NCBI GenBank assembly: GCA_035711805.1
Contig: DASTBV010000192.1
Coordinates: 19,695-83,694 of the forward strand
DNA length: 64,000 nucleotides
Reading direction: 5' to 3'
Source: Gp6-AA40 sp035711805
GTDB taxonomy: Bacteria; Acidobacteriota; Vicinamibacteria; Vicinamibacterales; UBA2999
Shown: piece by piece, positions 42,089-50,124 of the stretch
Position numbering within the stretch: the stretch's first letter is position 1
How the letters are laid out: the number at the start of each line of letters is the position of its first letter
The notes under the pieces: model-generated
Told to the model about the DNA's origin: nothing
Seen by the model: the letters and a program-made list of their open reading frames with translations, nothing else
Databases searched by the model: none
Translations under genes and position numbers: made by a program

Positions 42089-43135
42089 ATGGTTGATTCG
42101 AAGCGGTTGTACCCGCACCGGCTCGCGAAGTCGGCGTTCATGGCGGTGAGCAACATCACCGGCCGCACGTGGCGGCATACGAGCAAGAACCTGACCCGCG
42201 CGCGCCGGCACTTTCTGCACCGGGCGCGCTACAGCAGCGCCGGGCGTGCGATGCTGGCGGTCACCGAGGCGGTCACCTCGCCGCGGGACGCGATCCAGCG
42301 CCGGAACGCGGCCGCGGCGTACAACCGGACACACGCCGACATGCGCCTCGATCGGCGCGACGGCTACGCGATGCTGCCGCCCGGTTCAGTCGCCAACACC
42401 GATGAGATCATTGCGCTGTCGCTGAGCCTGTTCGAAGAGAAGCAGCGGCAACTCGAGGCCGCCGCCGGATCGAGCCACTCCAAGAAGTGGGCGTTCCTGC
42501 GCAGTATCCTGACCAACCAGGATCTGGCCAGTAACCCGAAACTGGTCGACTTTGCGCTGTCGGACTCCCTGCTCGGGCTCGTCACGAACTACCTCGGGAC
42601 GATCCCGCACCTCAATCGCATCGATTTGCTCTACTCGGTGAACCACGGCGGGGAGGAAGCCATTTCCAGCCAGATTTATCACCTCGATCCCGAGGGGACG
42701 CGGCAGGCCAAGCTGTTCATGAACCTCCGGGACGTCGGCCCCGCCGAAGGCCCGTTCACGTTCATCCCCGCCTCCGAGACGACGCGGATCGTGAACGCCA
42801 TCAAGAAGCGCCGGCTCGAGGACACGCAGATGGCGGCCGGCCGCTATTCCGACGACGAGCTGGAGGCGGTTGGGGGACTGAAGAAGGCGATCAGCGTGGA
42901 TGGCCCGAAGGGGAGCGCGGCGCTGGTGGACACGTCACGCTGTCTGCATTTCGGCAGCCGGGTCAAGCCGGGCACGTACCGGCTGTGTCTCTACATTCAA
43001 TATTGCACGTCGCGCGAGCACGGGAACATGTTCGACGCTTCCCGCCACGCGAACGATCCGGTCAGGTACCTGGCCCTCATCAACAGCGCCCGCTCACCGC
43101 AGGGAGCGGTGGCCGCCCCACATCAGATGGGGTGA
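42089..43135 (+). CDS. PhyH-type Fe(II)/2-oxoglutarate dioxygenase
   Basis: 348 residues. The double-stranded-helix core carries the facial triad: YHLDPEG (His198, Asp200) and LHFGSRVKPGTYRLCLYIQY (His287), with Arg298 as the likely 2-oxoglutarate ligand. Between them FMNLRDVGPAEGPFTFIPAS is the PhyH 'GPF.F.PGS' block. The N-terminal 90 residues are basic and helical (RARRHFLHRARYSSAGRAML). Enzymes of this class hydroxylate lipids, amino acids or sugars. With the glycosyltransferase-like gene upstream on the same strand, a role in modifying a cell-surface polymer is plausible. Confidence 0.82.
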   Translation: MVDSKRLYPHRLAKSAFMAVSNITGRTWRHTSKNLTRARRHFLHRARYSSAGRAMLAVTEAVTSPRDAIQRRNAAAAYNRTHADMRLDRRDGYAMLPPGSVANTDEIIALSLSLFEEKQRQLEAAAGSSHSKKWAFLRSILTNQDLASNPKLVDFALSDSLLGLVTNYLGTIPHLNRIDLLYSVNHGGEEAISSQIYHLDPEGTRQAKLFMNLRDVGPAEGPFTFIPASETTRIVNAIKKRRLEDTQMAAGRYSDDELEAVGGLKKAISVDGPKGSAALVDTSRCLHFGSRVKPGTYRLCLYIQYCTSREHGNMFDASRHANDPVRYLALINSARSPQGAVAAPHQMG

Positions 43136-43197
43136 CGCGGGGTCAGGAGAAAGGAGTTAGGAGCAAGGTGACGCGCGGCCGGACGACGACGCAGAGA

Positions 43198-44238
43198 CTA
43201 GCGCGCCCGGTCCGGTCCGTTGACTTGCTCGAAGACGCGCGGAGGTGGCGGCAGGCCCTTGGCCTTTGCGTCGGCCGCTTCCTTCTCCCAGGCGCGCTCC
43301 GCGAGCAGCACGTTGCGCATCGAGTGATTGCCCTCGTGGCAGGCGTACTCGTAGATCTCGTAGTCCGGCTGCTGCGTGATGGTCAGCCTCATCGTCCACG
43401 GCCGGGTAAACGTCAGCGGATCGTTCACCGTGATCTCGTAGTCGATCATCTCCGGATCGACGCGCGTGAAGCGCTCGGTCAGCCGTAGCTGGGTGCTGTG
43501 TGCCGCGCCGCCGACGGCCGTCCTGTCGGTGAAGTTCGACGATTCCACCACCAGCGTGTCGCCTTCCCAGTGGCCGCGAGCATCGCCCATCCAGAGCTGA
43601 ATGTTCGAGCCGAGCGAGGGCTTGGGCCCGAGAGGGATGATGCGCGTGTCGTGAATCATCTCGTAGGTGATGACGACGGCGTTGGGCGTCTGCATGATGC
43701 GCGCGCCGTTGCCATAGACAGCAGGCATGAACGAGCCGATGGCGCCGCGGGTGATGCAGCGATCGTAGAGCGAGAAGTCCTGGATCTTCTCCCACGGGCC
43801 GACGCCGAAGGAGCCGCCCTGACGCGGCCGTGCCCGCGCCGCAGGCGTCGTCGCCGGAACACGGCCGTCCGGCGGATCGATCACCATCGACGTGTAGCTG
43901 AAGTCGCGCGTCCCTTCCTCGTTACGGAAGGTGCCCGTGCGCGCATCGTCGATAGCGCGCGCGTTCTGACGCTGCTTTGCGCGCGCAGCGAATTCCTGAT
44001 CGGTGAGGTGTTGACGGGTGCCGTACTGCGGTTGCCGCGACATCGGTATGCCGCGCATGTCGTCGGTCGTCCAGGTACCGGAGAGGTCGGGATGTCCCCA
44101 CGGCGTGCGCGGCGCCTTCCAGTTCGGATCGACGCGCTTGGCGGCTTTCGCATCAGCGGATCCCGCCGCCTGTGCTGCCGCCGGGCCGGCAATGCAAAGA
44201 ACCGAGGCTGAGAAGATTGCAGCGGTCAGCAGTCGCAT
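43198..44238 (-). CDS. Exported 'HPDLSGTW' family protein (paralogue 4)
   Basis: 346 residues from ATG 44238; signal peptide to GPAAAQA. Core motifs: PRTPWGHPDLSGTW, RDFSYTSMVIDPPDGRVPAT, SLYDRCITRGAIGSFMPAVY, MIHDTRIIPLGPKPSLG, WMGDARGHWEGDTLVVESSN, HSTQLRLTERFTRVD, ITVNDPLTFTRPWTMRLTI and YEYACHEGNHSM. It resembles the core of paralogue 2 most closely (both have DRC-TRG and CHEGN). It starts 11 bases after the carboxylesterase stop and is likely expressed with it. Confidence 0.8.
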   Translation of the reverse strand: MRLLTAAIFSASVLCIAGPAAAQAAGSADAKAAKRVDPNWKAPRTPWGHPDLSGTWTTDDMRGIPMSRQPQYGTRQHLTDQEFAARAKQRQNARAIDDARTGTFRNEEGTRDFSYTSMVIDPPDGRVPATTPAARARPRQGGSFGVGPWEKIQDFSLYDRCITRGAIGSFMPAVYGNGARIMQTPNAVVITYEMIHDTRIIPLGPKPSLGSNIQLWMGDARGHWEGDTLVVESSNFTDRTAVGGAAHSTQLRLTERFTRVDPEMIDYEITVNDPLTFTRPWTMRLTITQQPDYEIYEYACHEGNHSMRNVLLAERAWEKEAADAKAKGLPPPPRVFEQVNGPDRAR

Positions 44239-44249
44239 GACGGCAAATT

Positions 44250-45686
44250 CTACTCTTTCAACTCGCCCAGGAGTTGAGTGAGCCGCGAGGGCTCTGCCAG
44301 ATCCATCGAGCCGACGCGTGCGCCCAGCTGCATCGTCTTGTAGCTGGCCGGGTCGTAGGCGGGCCACGGCGGGAGTCCCGACCCGTTAGGGTCGCCCTTC
44401 TTCGCGAAGTTGGTCACGTAGGTCGACACCGTATCGGCAAGCCGACGATCGACGGGTTCCCACGGGCGTTTCAGCCGGCTCAGCGTGTTGAAGACGTAGG
44501 GAATCTCGGCGCTGTGAAACGCGCCGAACTCGGGGTGCTCGGGCCATGGGATCGCCCGGTCGAAGAAATACGTGTAGACCTTTTTGCTTGCCGGAAGCTG
44601 GCTGGCTGCCCATGCGTGCAGCGCAACGCGCGCACGCTCGCGCGCTGCCGCCTTCTGCTCGGGTGTCGTGCCGCTCACGCCGAGATCGTCGGCAACGAAA
44701 CCAACCACCAAGGGAACCTGCTCCGCCGGCGGCTGCTCTGGCAATACTGTGCCGTCGTTGAAGAGGCCGCCGGCGAGCGGGGGCGCCGCAGCGCCGTAGA
44801 ACGCGGTCGCCGGTAACGCACGCAGCGCCGCGAGTGAGGAGGCGCCGAGGCTCTGCGCGAACTTGACGCCTGCTGCTTCGCGGTCGCGCAGCGTCGAGCC
44901 GGCGCCGAATGCGTTCCGCCCAAAGAGTCCGGGTCCGCTGTGGGCAATGGCGCGCGCGAAGAGCCCTTTGGCGAGCGGCGAACGCATCAAGGCAGCGACG
45001 GACAGCGCGCCGGCAGACTGGCCGAAGATCGTCACCTGACGCGGGTCGCCGCCAAAGCCGGCGACGTTCTTCTGCACCCAGCGAAGCGCGGCGATCTGGT
45101 CCAGCAGGCCATAGTTCCCGGACGTGCCCGCCTCTTTCGTCAGCTCCGGATGCGCCAGAAACCCGAGCGGCCCGACACGATAGTTGGCGGTGATGACGAC
45201 CACGCCTTTCTTTGCGAGCTCGGCGCCGTTGTAGACGGCGATAGCGCCAGAGCCCTCGTCGAACGCGCCGCCGTATATCCAGAACATGACCGGCAGCCTG
45301 GCATTCGCGTTTTTCGCCGGCGTCCACACGTTCAGATACAGGCAATCCTCGGCGACCGGCCCCTGCGTCATGAACTCGTCGGTCCACGGGAGGCGGGAGC
45401 CCGGCTGGTGCTGCATGCAGCTCGCGGCAAATTGATCGGCTTTCCAATCCGCGTTTCGAGGCACGAGCGGCTGCGGTGGCCGCCACCGAAGGTTCCCGAC
45501 AGGCGGGGAGGCGAACGGGACACCAAGGAACGCGGTTACTCCGCCTGCCGCCGGGCCGGCCGTCACGGAGCCAACGTCGGTTCGCACCAGATCAACGGCG
45601 GCGTGTGTGAGGACAGTACCTGCGAACAGAGCGGCCGCGCACGCCGCAATCGCTCCCCACGCGCCAGAACGACGGTAACCCTCCAT
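44250..45686 (-). CDS. Exported type-B carboxylesterase
   Basis: 478 residues with signal peptide (GAIAACAAALFAGTVLTHAA). Type-B (para-nitrobenzyl/cholinesterase-like) marks: GVTAFLGVPFASPPVGNLRW, AEDCLYLNVWTP, PVMFWIYGGAFDEGSG, NYRVGPLGFLAHPEL and the nucleophile elbow FGQSAGALSVAALM. The catalytic His is in 'EFGAFHSAEIPYVFN'. The acid residue lies in VVGFVADDLG, slightly unlike the usual NxDE. At 478 residues it is somewhat short because a C-terminal loop is compact. First gene of a two-gene operon. Confidence 0.9.
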   Translation of the reverse strand: MEGYRRSGAWGAIAACAAALFAGTVLTHAAVDLVRTDVGSVTAGPAAGGVTAFLGVPFASPPVGNLRWRPPQPLVPRNADWKADQFAASCMQHQPGSRLPWTDEFMTQGPVAEDCLYLNVWTPAKNANARLPVMFWIYGGAFDEGSGAIAVYNGAELAKKGVVVITANYRVGPLGFLAHPELTKEAGTSGNYGLLDQIAALRWVQKNVAGFGGDPRQVTIFGQSAGALSVAALMRSPLAKGLFARAIAHSGPGLFGRNAFGAGSTLRDREAAGVKFAQSLGASSLAALRALPATAFYGAAAPPLAGGLFNDGTVLPEQPPAEQVPLVVGFVADDLGVSGTTPEQKAAARERARVALHAWAASQLPASKKVYTYFFDRAIPWPEHPEFGAFHSAEIPYVFNTLSRLKRPWEPVDRRLADTVSTYVTNFAKKGDPNGSGLPPWPAYDPASYKTMQLGARVGSMDLAEPSRLTQLLGELKE

Positions 45687-45922
45687 GAAACCGTCTATAT
45701 ATCAGATTCGATTCAGCGTCCTGTGGCGATGAATTCCTCTGGCAGCGAGACAAAGCAATACCAGATGACGGCATGAATTGAAGCATGCGTATAGTCTTCA
45801 TTACACGCCTGCCGTGCTTCGCGACACTGGTGCGACAGTGGTTCGACGCGTACGTGCGAGACGATTGATATTTCCACGCTCGGGCTGGATGGCGCAGAGC
45901 TTGCTCCAATTCGGCCGCCCCC
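45687..45922. other. Divergent intergenic region, 236 bases
   Basis: Separates the divergent carboxylesterase and BACON-lipoprotein genes and is locally AT-richer (45700-45870). It must hold both promoters. No clear -35/-10 pair, RNA gene or repeat can be identified by eye. Confidence 0.4.
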
Positions 45923-47587
45923 ATGGTCAGGTATCTCTGGATCCTTAGTGCCGCCGTCTTCGTTGCTGCGTGCGGTTCAACCTCAACCGAATCCGTCACC
46001 GGTCCATCCGCACCCAAGTGCAGCGTGTCGCTCGCTGGTCCTGAGGGATCGCTTGGCGCCGGCGGGGGCCCGGGGACGATCACGGTCACCACCCAACCGG
46101 AATGTGCGTGGACAGCCACCGCCGAAGCATCGTGGATCACGGAACTGGCTCCGGCGGAAGGGCAGGGAAGCGGACAGGTTCACTTTCAGGCGACGCCCAA
46201 TCCGGCCGGGACGCCACGGAGCGGCGCCATCAACGTCAACGGCCAGCGCACGGTGATTCAGCAAGCCGCATCGGCCTGTCAGATCGACATCAGCGTCAAC
46301 GCCAGTCAGTTCTCTGCGTCCGGTGGTGCGGGTGTCGTGACCGTCGCGGCTCCGGCTGGCTGCCCATGGGCTGCATCCAGCACGGTCAGCTGGATCACGG
46401 TCGCGCCGGCGGCCGGTTCCGGCAACGCCACCGTCAACTTCACGGTGGCTGTTAATCCCGGAACGGGGCGGACGGGCACGATCACTGTTGCCGGGCTGGC
46501 TGTCACGATCCAACAGACGTCGGGCCTCTCGTCTCCGCCACCCGCATGCACCATTTCGCTGCAGCCCACCTCGACGTCGATACCGGCCGCCGGTGGAACA
46601 GGGACGGTCGCGGTCACCGCCGCCGCGGGCTGTGCGTGGACCGCAAGCGCTCTCGCCTCATGGATCACCCTGACGACGCCGCCGAGCGGCAGCGGCAATG
46701 GTTCTGTCGGATTCACCGTTGCTGCGAACACGGCGACCACGCCGCGATCGGGCACGTTGAACATCAGCGGACAGACGTTCACGGTCAATCAGGCCGCGGC
46801 CTCGCCAACGTGCACCATCAGCATCGATCCGACCAGTCAATCTGTGCCGGCGGCCGGGATCACCGGTCTCAGTGTCACCGTGACGGCGCCGAGCGGATGT
46901 TCGCGGCCGGCGACCAGCAACGCGACTTGGATCACGGTGACGAACGGCGCCAGCGGCAGCGGCAATGGCACCGTCACGCTGAACGTGGCGGCGAATACCG
47001 CTGGAGCGCGCACGGGCACGGTGACAATCGGTGGCCAGACCTTCACGGTCAATCAGGCCGGTGCCGCCGCGACGTGCACATATTCGATCAATCCCACCTC
47101 TATGACCGTCGGCGACGATGGCGCCAAGGGTCTGACGGTGGCGATCTCCACGGGCGCGGGATGCCAATGGTCGTCGAGCGAGAACGTGGGCTGGCTCGAT
47201 ATCAAGTCTGCGAGGAACGGCACGGGTAGCGGGTCGATCACTTTCGATGTGGGGTCGTATAACGGATCGACGCGCACGGGGACATTGACCATTGCCGGCC
47301 AGACGTTCACGGTCACGCAGGTCCGGTGCTCCGCGACGCTCTCACCGCAGAACCAGCCGGTCAGCGCGTTAGGAGGGAGCTTCACGGTTTCCGTGACCAC
47401 CCAGATCGGCTGCGAATGGCAGGCGATCGAGAGTCTCAGCTGGGTCACGATTACCAGCGGCAGCAGCGGAACCGGGAGCGGTACCGTCAGTTACACCGTC
47501 CTTCCGAACGTCGCCGGCGCCAGGAGTGGCAATATTTCGATTGCCGGCGCGACGCTCACCGTCAACCAGGCGGCGGTGCTGCCGTGA
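45923..47587 (+). CDS. Lipoprotein made of six BACON domains
   Basis: 554 residues. A lipoprotein signal (MVRYLWILSAAVFVAAC, lipobox VAAC) is followed by six tandem beta-sandwich domains of the BACON type, each about 85 residues, each beginning with Cys-x-(I/V/Y) and PTS.(S/T)(V/I)PA.G and carrying GC.W.A.S...WIT....G.G.G.V.F.V..N....RTG.(I/L).(I/V).G(Q).(F).V.QA. A conserved Cys pair per domain suggests one disulfide each. BACON domains bind carbohydrates or mucin in known cases. The next gene starts at GTG 47584 overlapping the stop, so the three genes 45923-50037 are one transcript. Confidence 0.93.
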   Translation: MVRYLWILSAAVFVAACGSTSTESVTGPSAPKCSVSLAGPEGSLGAGGGPGTITVTTQPECAWTATAEASWITELAPAEGQGSGQVHFQATPNPAGTPRSGAINVNGQRTVIQQAASACQIDISVNASQFSASGGAGVVTVAAPAGCPWAASSTVSWITVAPAAGSGNATVNFTVAVNPGTGRTGTITVAGLAVTIQQTSGLSSPPPACTISLQPTSTSIPAAGGTGTVAVTAAAGCAWTASALASWITLTTPPSGSGNGSVGFTVAANTATTPRSGTLNISGQTFTVNQAAASPTCTISIDPTSQSVPAAGITGLSVTVTAPSGCSRPATSNATWITVTNGASGSGNGTVTLNVAANTAGARTGTVTIGGQTFTVNQAGAAATCTYSINPTSMTVGDDGAKGLTVAISTGAGCQWSSSENVGWLDIKSARNGTGSGSITFDVGSYNGSTRTGTLTIAGQTFTVTQVRCSATLSPQNQPVSALGGSFTVSVTTQIGCEWQAIESLSWVTITSGSSGTGSGTVSYTVLPNVAGARSGNISIAGATLTVNQAAVLP

Positions 47588-48768
47588 CGCGCGTCCGGCT
47601 TGCGGCGATCGTCGTCCTGTGGGTGGCCGTGCTCGCGCCGCGACCGGCGCTCGCGCAGCGCTCCGTCACCGATGTCCTGTCGTTTCTCCTCACAAACCGG
47701 TCGATTCCCACAGACGATGCGGCGCTCGACCAGGCGGCGGCGGAGGCGACGCGCGACACCATCGCGCGGTTCCTGCTGTTGGAGCTGGCGACGCTGCCGA
47801 CGATTTCCTCGTCCACCGGTTTCATCTATCGCATGGACCGCGATCTCGGCGGAACGGTCGTGCGATCGAGCGAGAGCTTCGGGCCGCTGTTCGTCGAGCG
47901 CTCACTCACGGCCGGAACCCTGTGGCCCGCGTTTGGAGCGACCTACCAGGAAACACGGTTCAACCGAATCGACGGCCGATCGCTGTCGGACGGAACGCTG
48001 GTTGCCACCGCGGCCCGGCTGACGGGTGCCGCCGATCCGTTCGACGTGGAGACCGTGTCGATTCAGCTGCGCACGCGGACGCTGACGCTGTCGGCGAACG
48101 TCGGCGTCACCGATCGTCTCGACGTCTCAGCCGCGCTGCCGATCGTGCGGTTGACGATGAGCGGTGCGCGCGTGGATACGCTGCGCGGGACGCCGTTCCT
48201 GCAGGCGACGGCGAGCGTCGATGCCTCGGGCGTGGGAGATCTGGTGATCCGCGCCAAGTACAACGCGTTGCGCCGCGGCGGAACCGGAATCGCGATCGGC
48301 GCGGAAACGCGCCTCCCGACGGGTGAGGAAGAGAACCTGCTCGGTGCAGGCGAAGTGTCCTTACGGCCGCGGCTGATCGGATCCGTCGAGCGCGGCGCCG
48401 TGTCGCTGCACAGCGAGCTGGGATATTCGTTCGGCGGGCTCTCGCGCGCGCTGGACTACGCCGGCGCTGTGACGGTTGCCGCGAGCGACCGCGTCACCTT
48501 CATCGGGGAACTGCTGGGCCGGCGGTTCGAATCGGGCGGACGCATTGTCGAGACGGTTGCATCGCATCCCACACTGGTGGGTGTAGAGACCATCCGGCTC
48601 ACGGGCGTGCCCGAGGCGACCTACCGCGCGCTCGCCGTCGGCAGCGTGAAATGGAACGTGACGCAGACCTGGCTCCTCTCCGCCAGCGTCCTGCGGCCGA
48701 TGACACCGGCTGGGCTGACGGCGCGTGTCATCCCGTCGTTCGGCGTGGAATACTCGTTCGGCAGGTGA
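47584..48768 (+). CDS. Outer-membrane beta-barrel protein, transporter-like
   Basis: 394 residues from GTG 47584 (four-base overlap). The signal peptide ends APRPALAQR. Alternating hydrophobic strands dominate: TLTLSANVGVTDRLDVSAAL, GVGDLVIRAKYNALRRGGTG, AIGAETRLPTGEEENLLGAG and FGVEYSFGR, with the typical final Arg/aromatic strand. The GD...R.KY and RLPTG.E...LG motifs are those of the DUF3187/'outer-membrane transporter' (MetA-pathway-like) barrels. It probably forms the outer-membrane partner of the BACON lipoprotein. Confidence 0.78.
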   Translation: MTRVRLAAIVVLWVAVLAPRPALAQRSVTDVLSFLLTNRSIPTDDAALDQAAAEATRDTIARFLLLELATLPTISSSTGFIYRMDRDLGGTVVRSSESFGPLFVERSLTAGTLWPAFGATYQETRFNRIDGRSLSDGTLVATAARLTGAADPFDVETVSIQLRTRTLTLSANVGVTDRLDVSAALPIVRLTMSGARVDTLRGTPFLQATASVDASGVGDLVIRAKYNALRRGGTGIAIGAETRLPTGEEENLLGAGEVSLRPRLIGSVERGAVSLHSELGYSFGGLSRALDYAGAVTVAASDRVTFIGELLGRRFESGGRIVETVASHPTLVGVETIRLTGVPEATYRALAVGSVKWNVTQTWLLSASVLRPMTPAGLTARVIPSFGVEYSFGR

Positions 48769-50037
48769 GTGGTGGGAAGCCGTCTACACGACGATTCGCG
48801 CGATCCGTTCGATAGGGAAGGTCCCCGGCTGTCGCTCGTCGATCTGCCGTCGGGACAGGACGCGCTCGCCGAGTTTGCGGCGGAGCCAGCGCCGTCTCAA
48901 GCGGTTCCCATATTGGAACCCGTTGAACCGCTTGAACCTATTGAACCGCTTGAACCTCTTGAACCGCTTGAACCGCTTGAACCTCTTGAACCGTTTGAAC
49001 CGTTTGAACCTCTTGACCTCCCTCGCAGGTATCGAACGCTCCGTGCGCAGCGAACCCCTCCGCCGGTTCGAACCGTTCACGCCAATCGAACCCCTCGCAC
49101 GCTCTTCGCTCTCGTCGCGCTTGCCGCGGTAGCGATCATCAGTGTCGCCACTCTGAACTCGCTCACGGAGCGCGTCGCACCGGACACTCCGCGGCCTGCA
49201 GACGTCGTCGTTGCGGCCGCTCCGCCCGCGCCGCCGCCCGCTCAACGGGCGATCGAGTCGCCTCCGCCCGCGCGTCCGCCGGTACAACGCGCAGTCGAAC
49301 CGGCTCGGGAGGCGCCTCCCGCGGCAGTGAAGCCATCGCCTGTCACGCGCACCGCGCAGACACCGCCGCCGCCGCCGCAGCGTGCCAGCGAGCCGGCGCG
49401 ACCAGTTGCTCCACCCAGTCGAGAGCGATCCGTGGTGCAGGCAGCGGCGCCCCCGCCTGTGGCCACGCGCGCTGTCGATGCCGCGTCGGCATCGGCGCCC
49501 GCAGCGGCAACGGCAACGACCGGGGTGCGGCCGACGGACACTGTTTCCAGTCCGAGGATTGATCCACCGCCGGTTCCAGTGCCCAACCCGGCGGCCGCCG
49601 CGCCCGTCGCGGCAGCCGTGACGAGCCCTCCTCCCGCGTCGCCGCCAGTGTCATCGGCGCCACCGCCCCCGGCGGCAGCGCCGGCGGCTGCATCTACCAC
49701 CCGCGTCGTGCCGGCGACCGCCCTCATCGAGGTTGTGCTCGAGCGATACGCGTCCGCCTTCAGCGCGCTCGATGCCAGGCGTGCGAAGGCCGTGTGGCCC
49801 GCCGTGAACGAGCGGAACCTCGCGCGCGCGTTCGAGAGCCTCGAGCAGCAGGAGTTCGATCTCGGCGATTGTGAAATCACGGTAACAGCGCCGCGCGCCG
49901 TAGCGTCGTGCAGAGGCACTGCGCGCTATACGCCGCGGATGGGAAGCAGAAGAATGCGTACCGAGAGCCGCCAGTGGACGTTTACGCTGGAGGCCACGGG
50001 AGAGGCCTGGTCCATCGCGAGCGTTGATTCGCGCTGA
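48769..50037 (+). CDS. Membrane protein with LEP repeats, Pro-rich linker and NTF2-like C-terminus
   Basis: 422 residues; GTG 48769 directly follows the previous stop. The order is a cytoplasmic segment with 12 LEP/VEP/FEP tripeptide repeats (residues about 48-84, encoded by a nonanucleotide array), one membrane helix (FALVALAAVAIISVATLNSL, about 115-134), a long Pro/Ala-rich periplasmic spacer (about 145-320), and a 100-residue C-terminal domain (VVLERYASAFSALDARRAKA ... TFTLEATGEAWSIASVDSR) with an NTF2/SnoaL-like pattern. The topology recalls TonB or peptidoglycan-spanning adaptors. With the lipoprotein and barrel it may build a trans-envelope assembly; this is inferred from the operon. 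Confidence 0.7.
   Translation: MVGSRLHDDSRDPFDREGPRLSLVDLPSGQDALAEFAAEPAPSQAVPILEPVEPLEPIEPLEPLEPLEPLEPLEPFEPFEPLDLPRRYRTLRAQRTPPPVRTVHANRTPRTLFALVALAAVAIISVATLNSLTERVAPDTPRPADVVVAAAPPAPPPAQRAIESPPPARPPVQRAVEPAREAPPAAVKPSPVTRTAQTPPPPPQRASEPARPVAPPSRERSVVQAAAPPPVATRAVDAASASAPAAATATTGVRPTDTVSSPRIDPPPVPVPNPAAAAPVAAAVTSPPPASPPVSSAPPPPAAAPAAASTTRVVPATALIEVVLERYASAFSALDARRAKAVWPAVNERNLARAFESLEQQEFDLGDCEITVTAPRAVASCRGTARYTPRMGSRRMRTESRQWTFTLEATGEAWSIASVDSR
48912..49019. repeat. Coding nonanucleotide array CTTGAACCG (12 units)
   Basis: Twelve consecutive 9-base units of the form NTTGAACCN. Because 9 is a multiple of 3 the frame is kept, giving repeated Leu-Glu-Pro. Third-position variation (CTT, GTT, ATT, TTT) is present, which implies some age or selection. 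Confidence 0.9.
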
Positions 50038-50045
50038 TCGCGAGC

Positions 50046-50120
50046 GCGGATTTCACTTCTGTGGCGCGAACCCTTCGGGTTCGCGAGGCGAGCCTGCAAG
50101 GCTTGCCCCACGAAATCCGC
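50046..50120. repeat. Palindromic element between convergent genes (copy C5)
   Basis: Outer arms GCGGATTTC (50046-50054) and GAAATCCGC (50112-50120) enclose the family element GTGGCGCGAACCC...GCCCCAC with an inner GAACCC-TTC-GGGTTC hairpin. It fills the gap between two converging stops (50037 and 50125) and is well suited to two-way termination. Confidence 0.8.
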
Positions 50121-50124
50121 GAGG

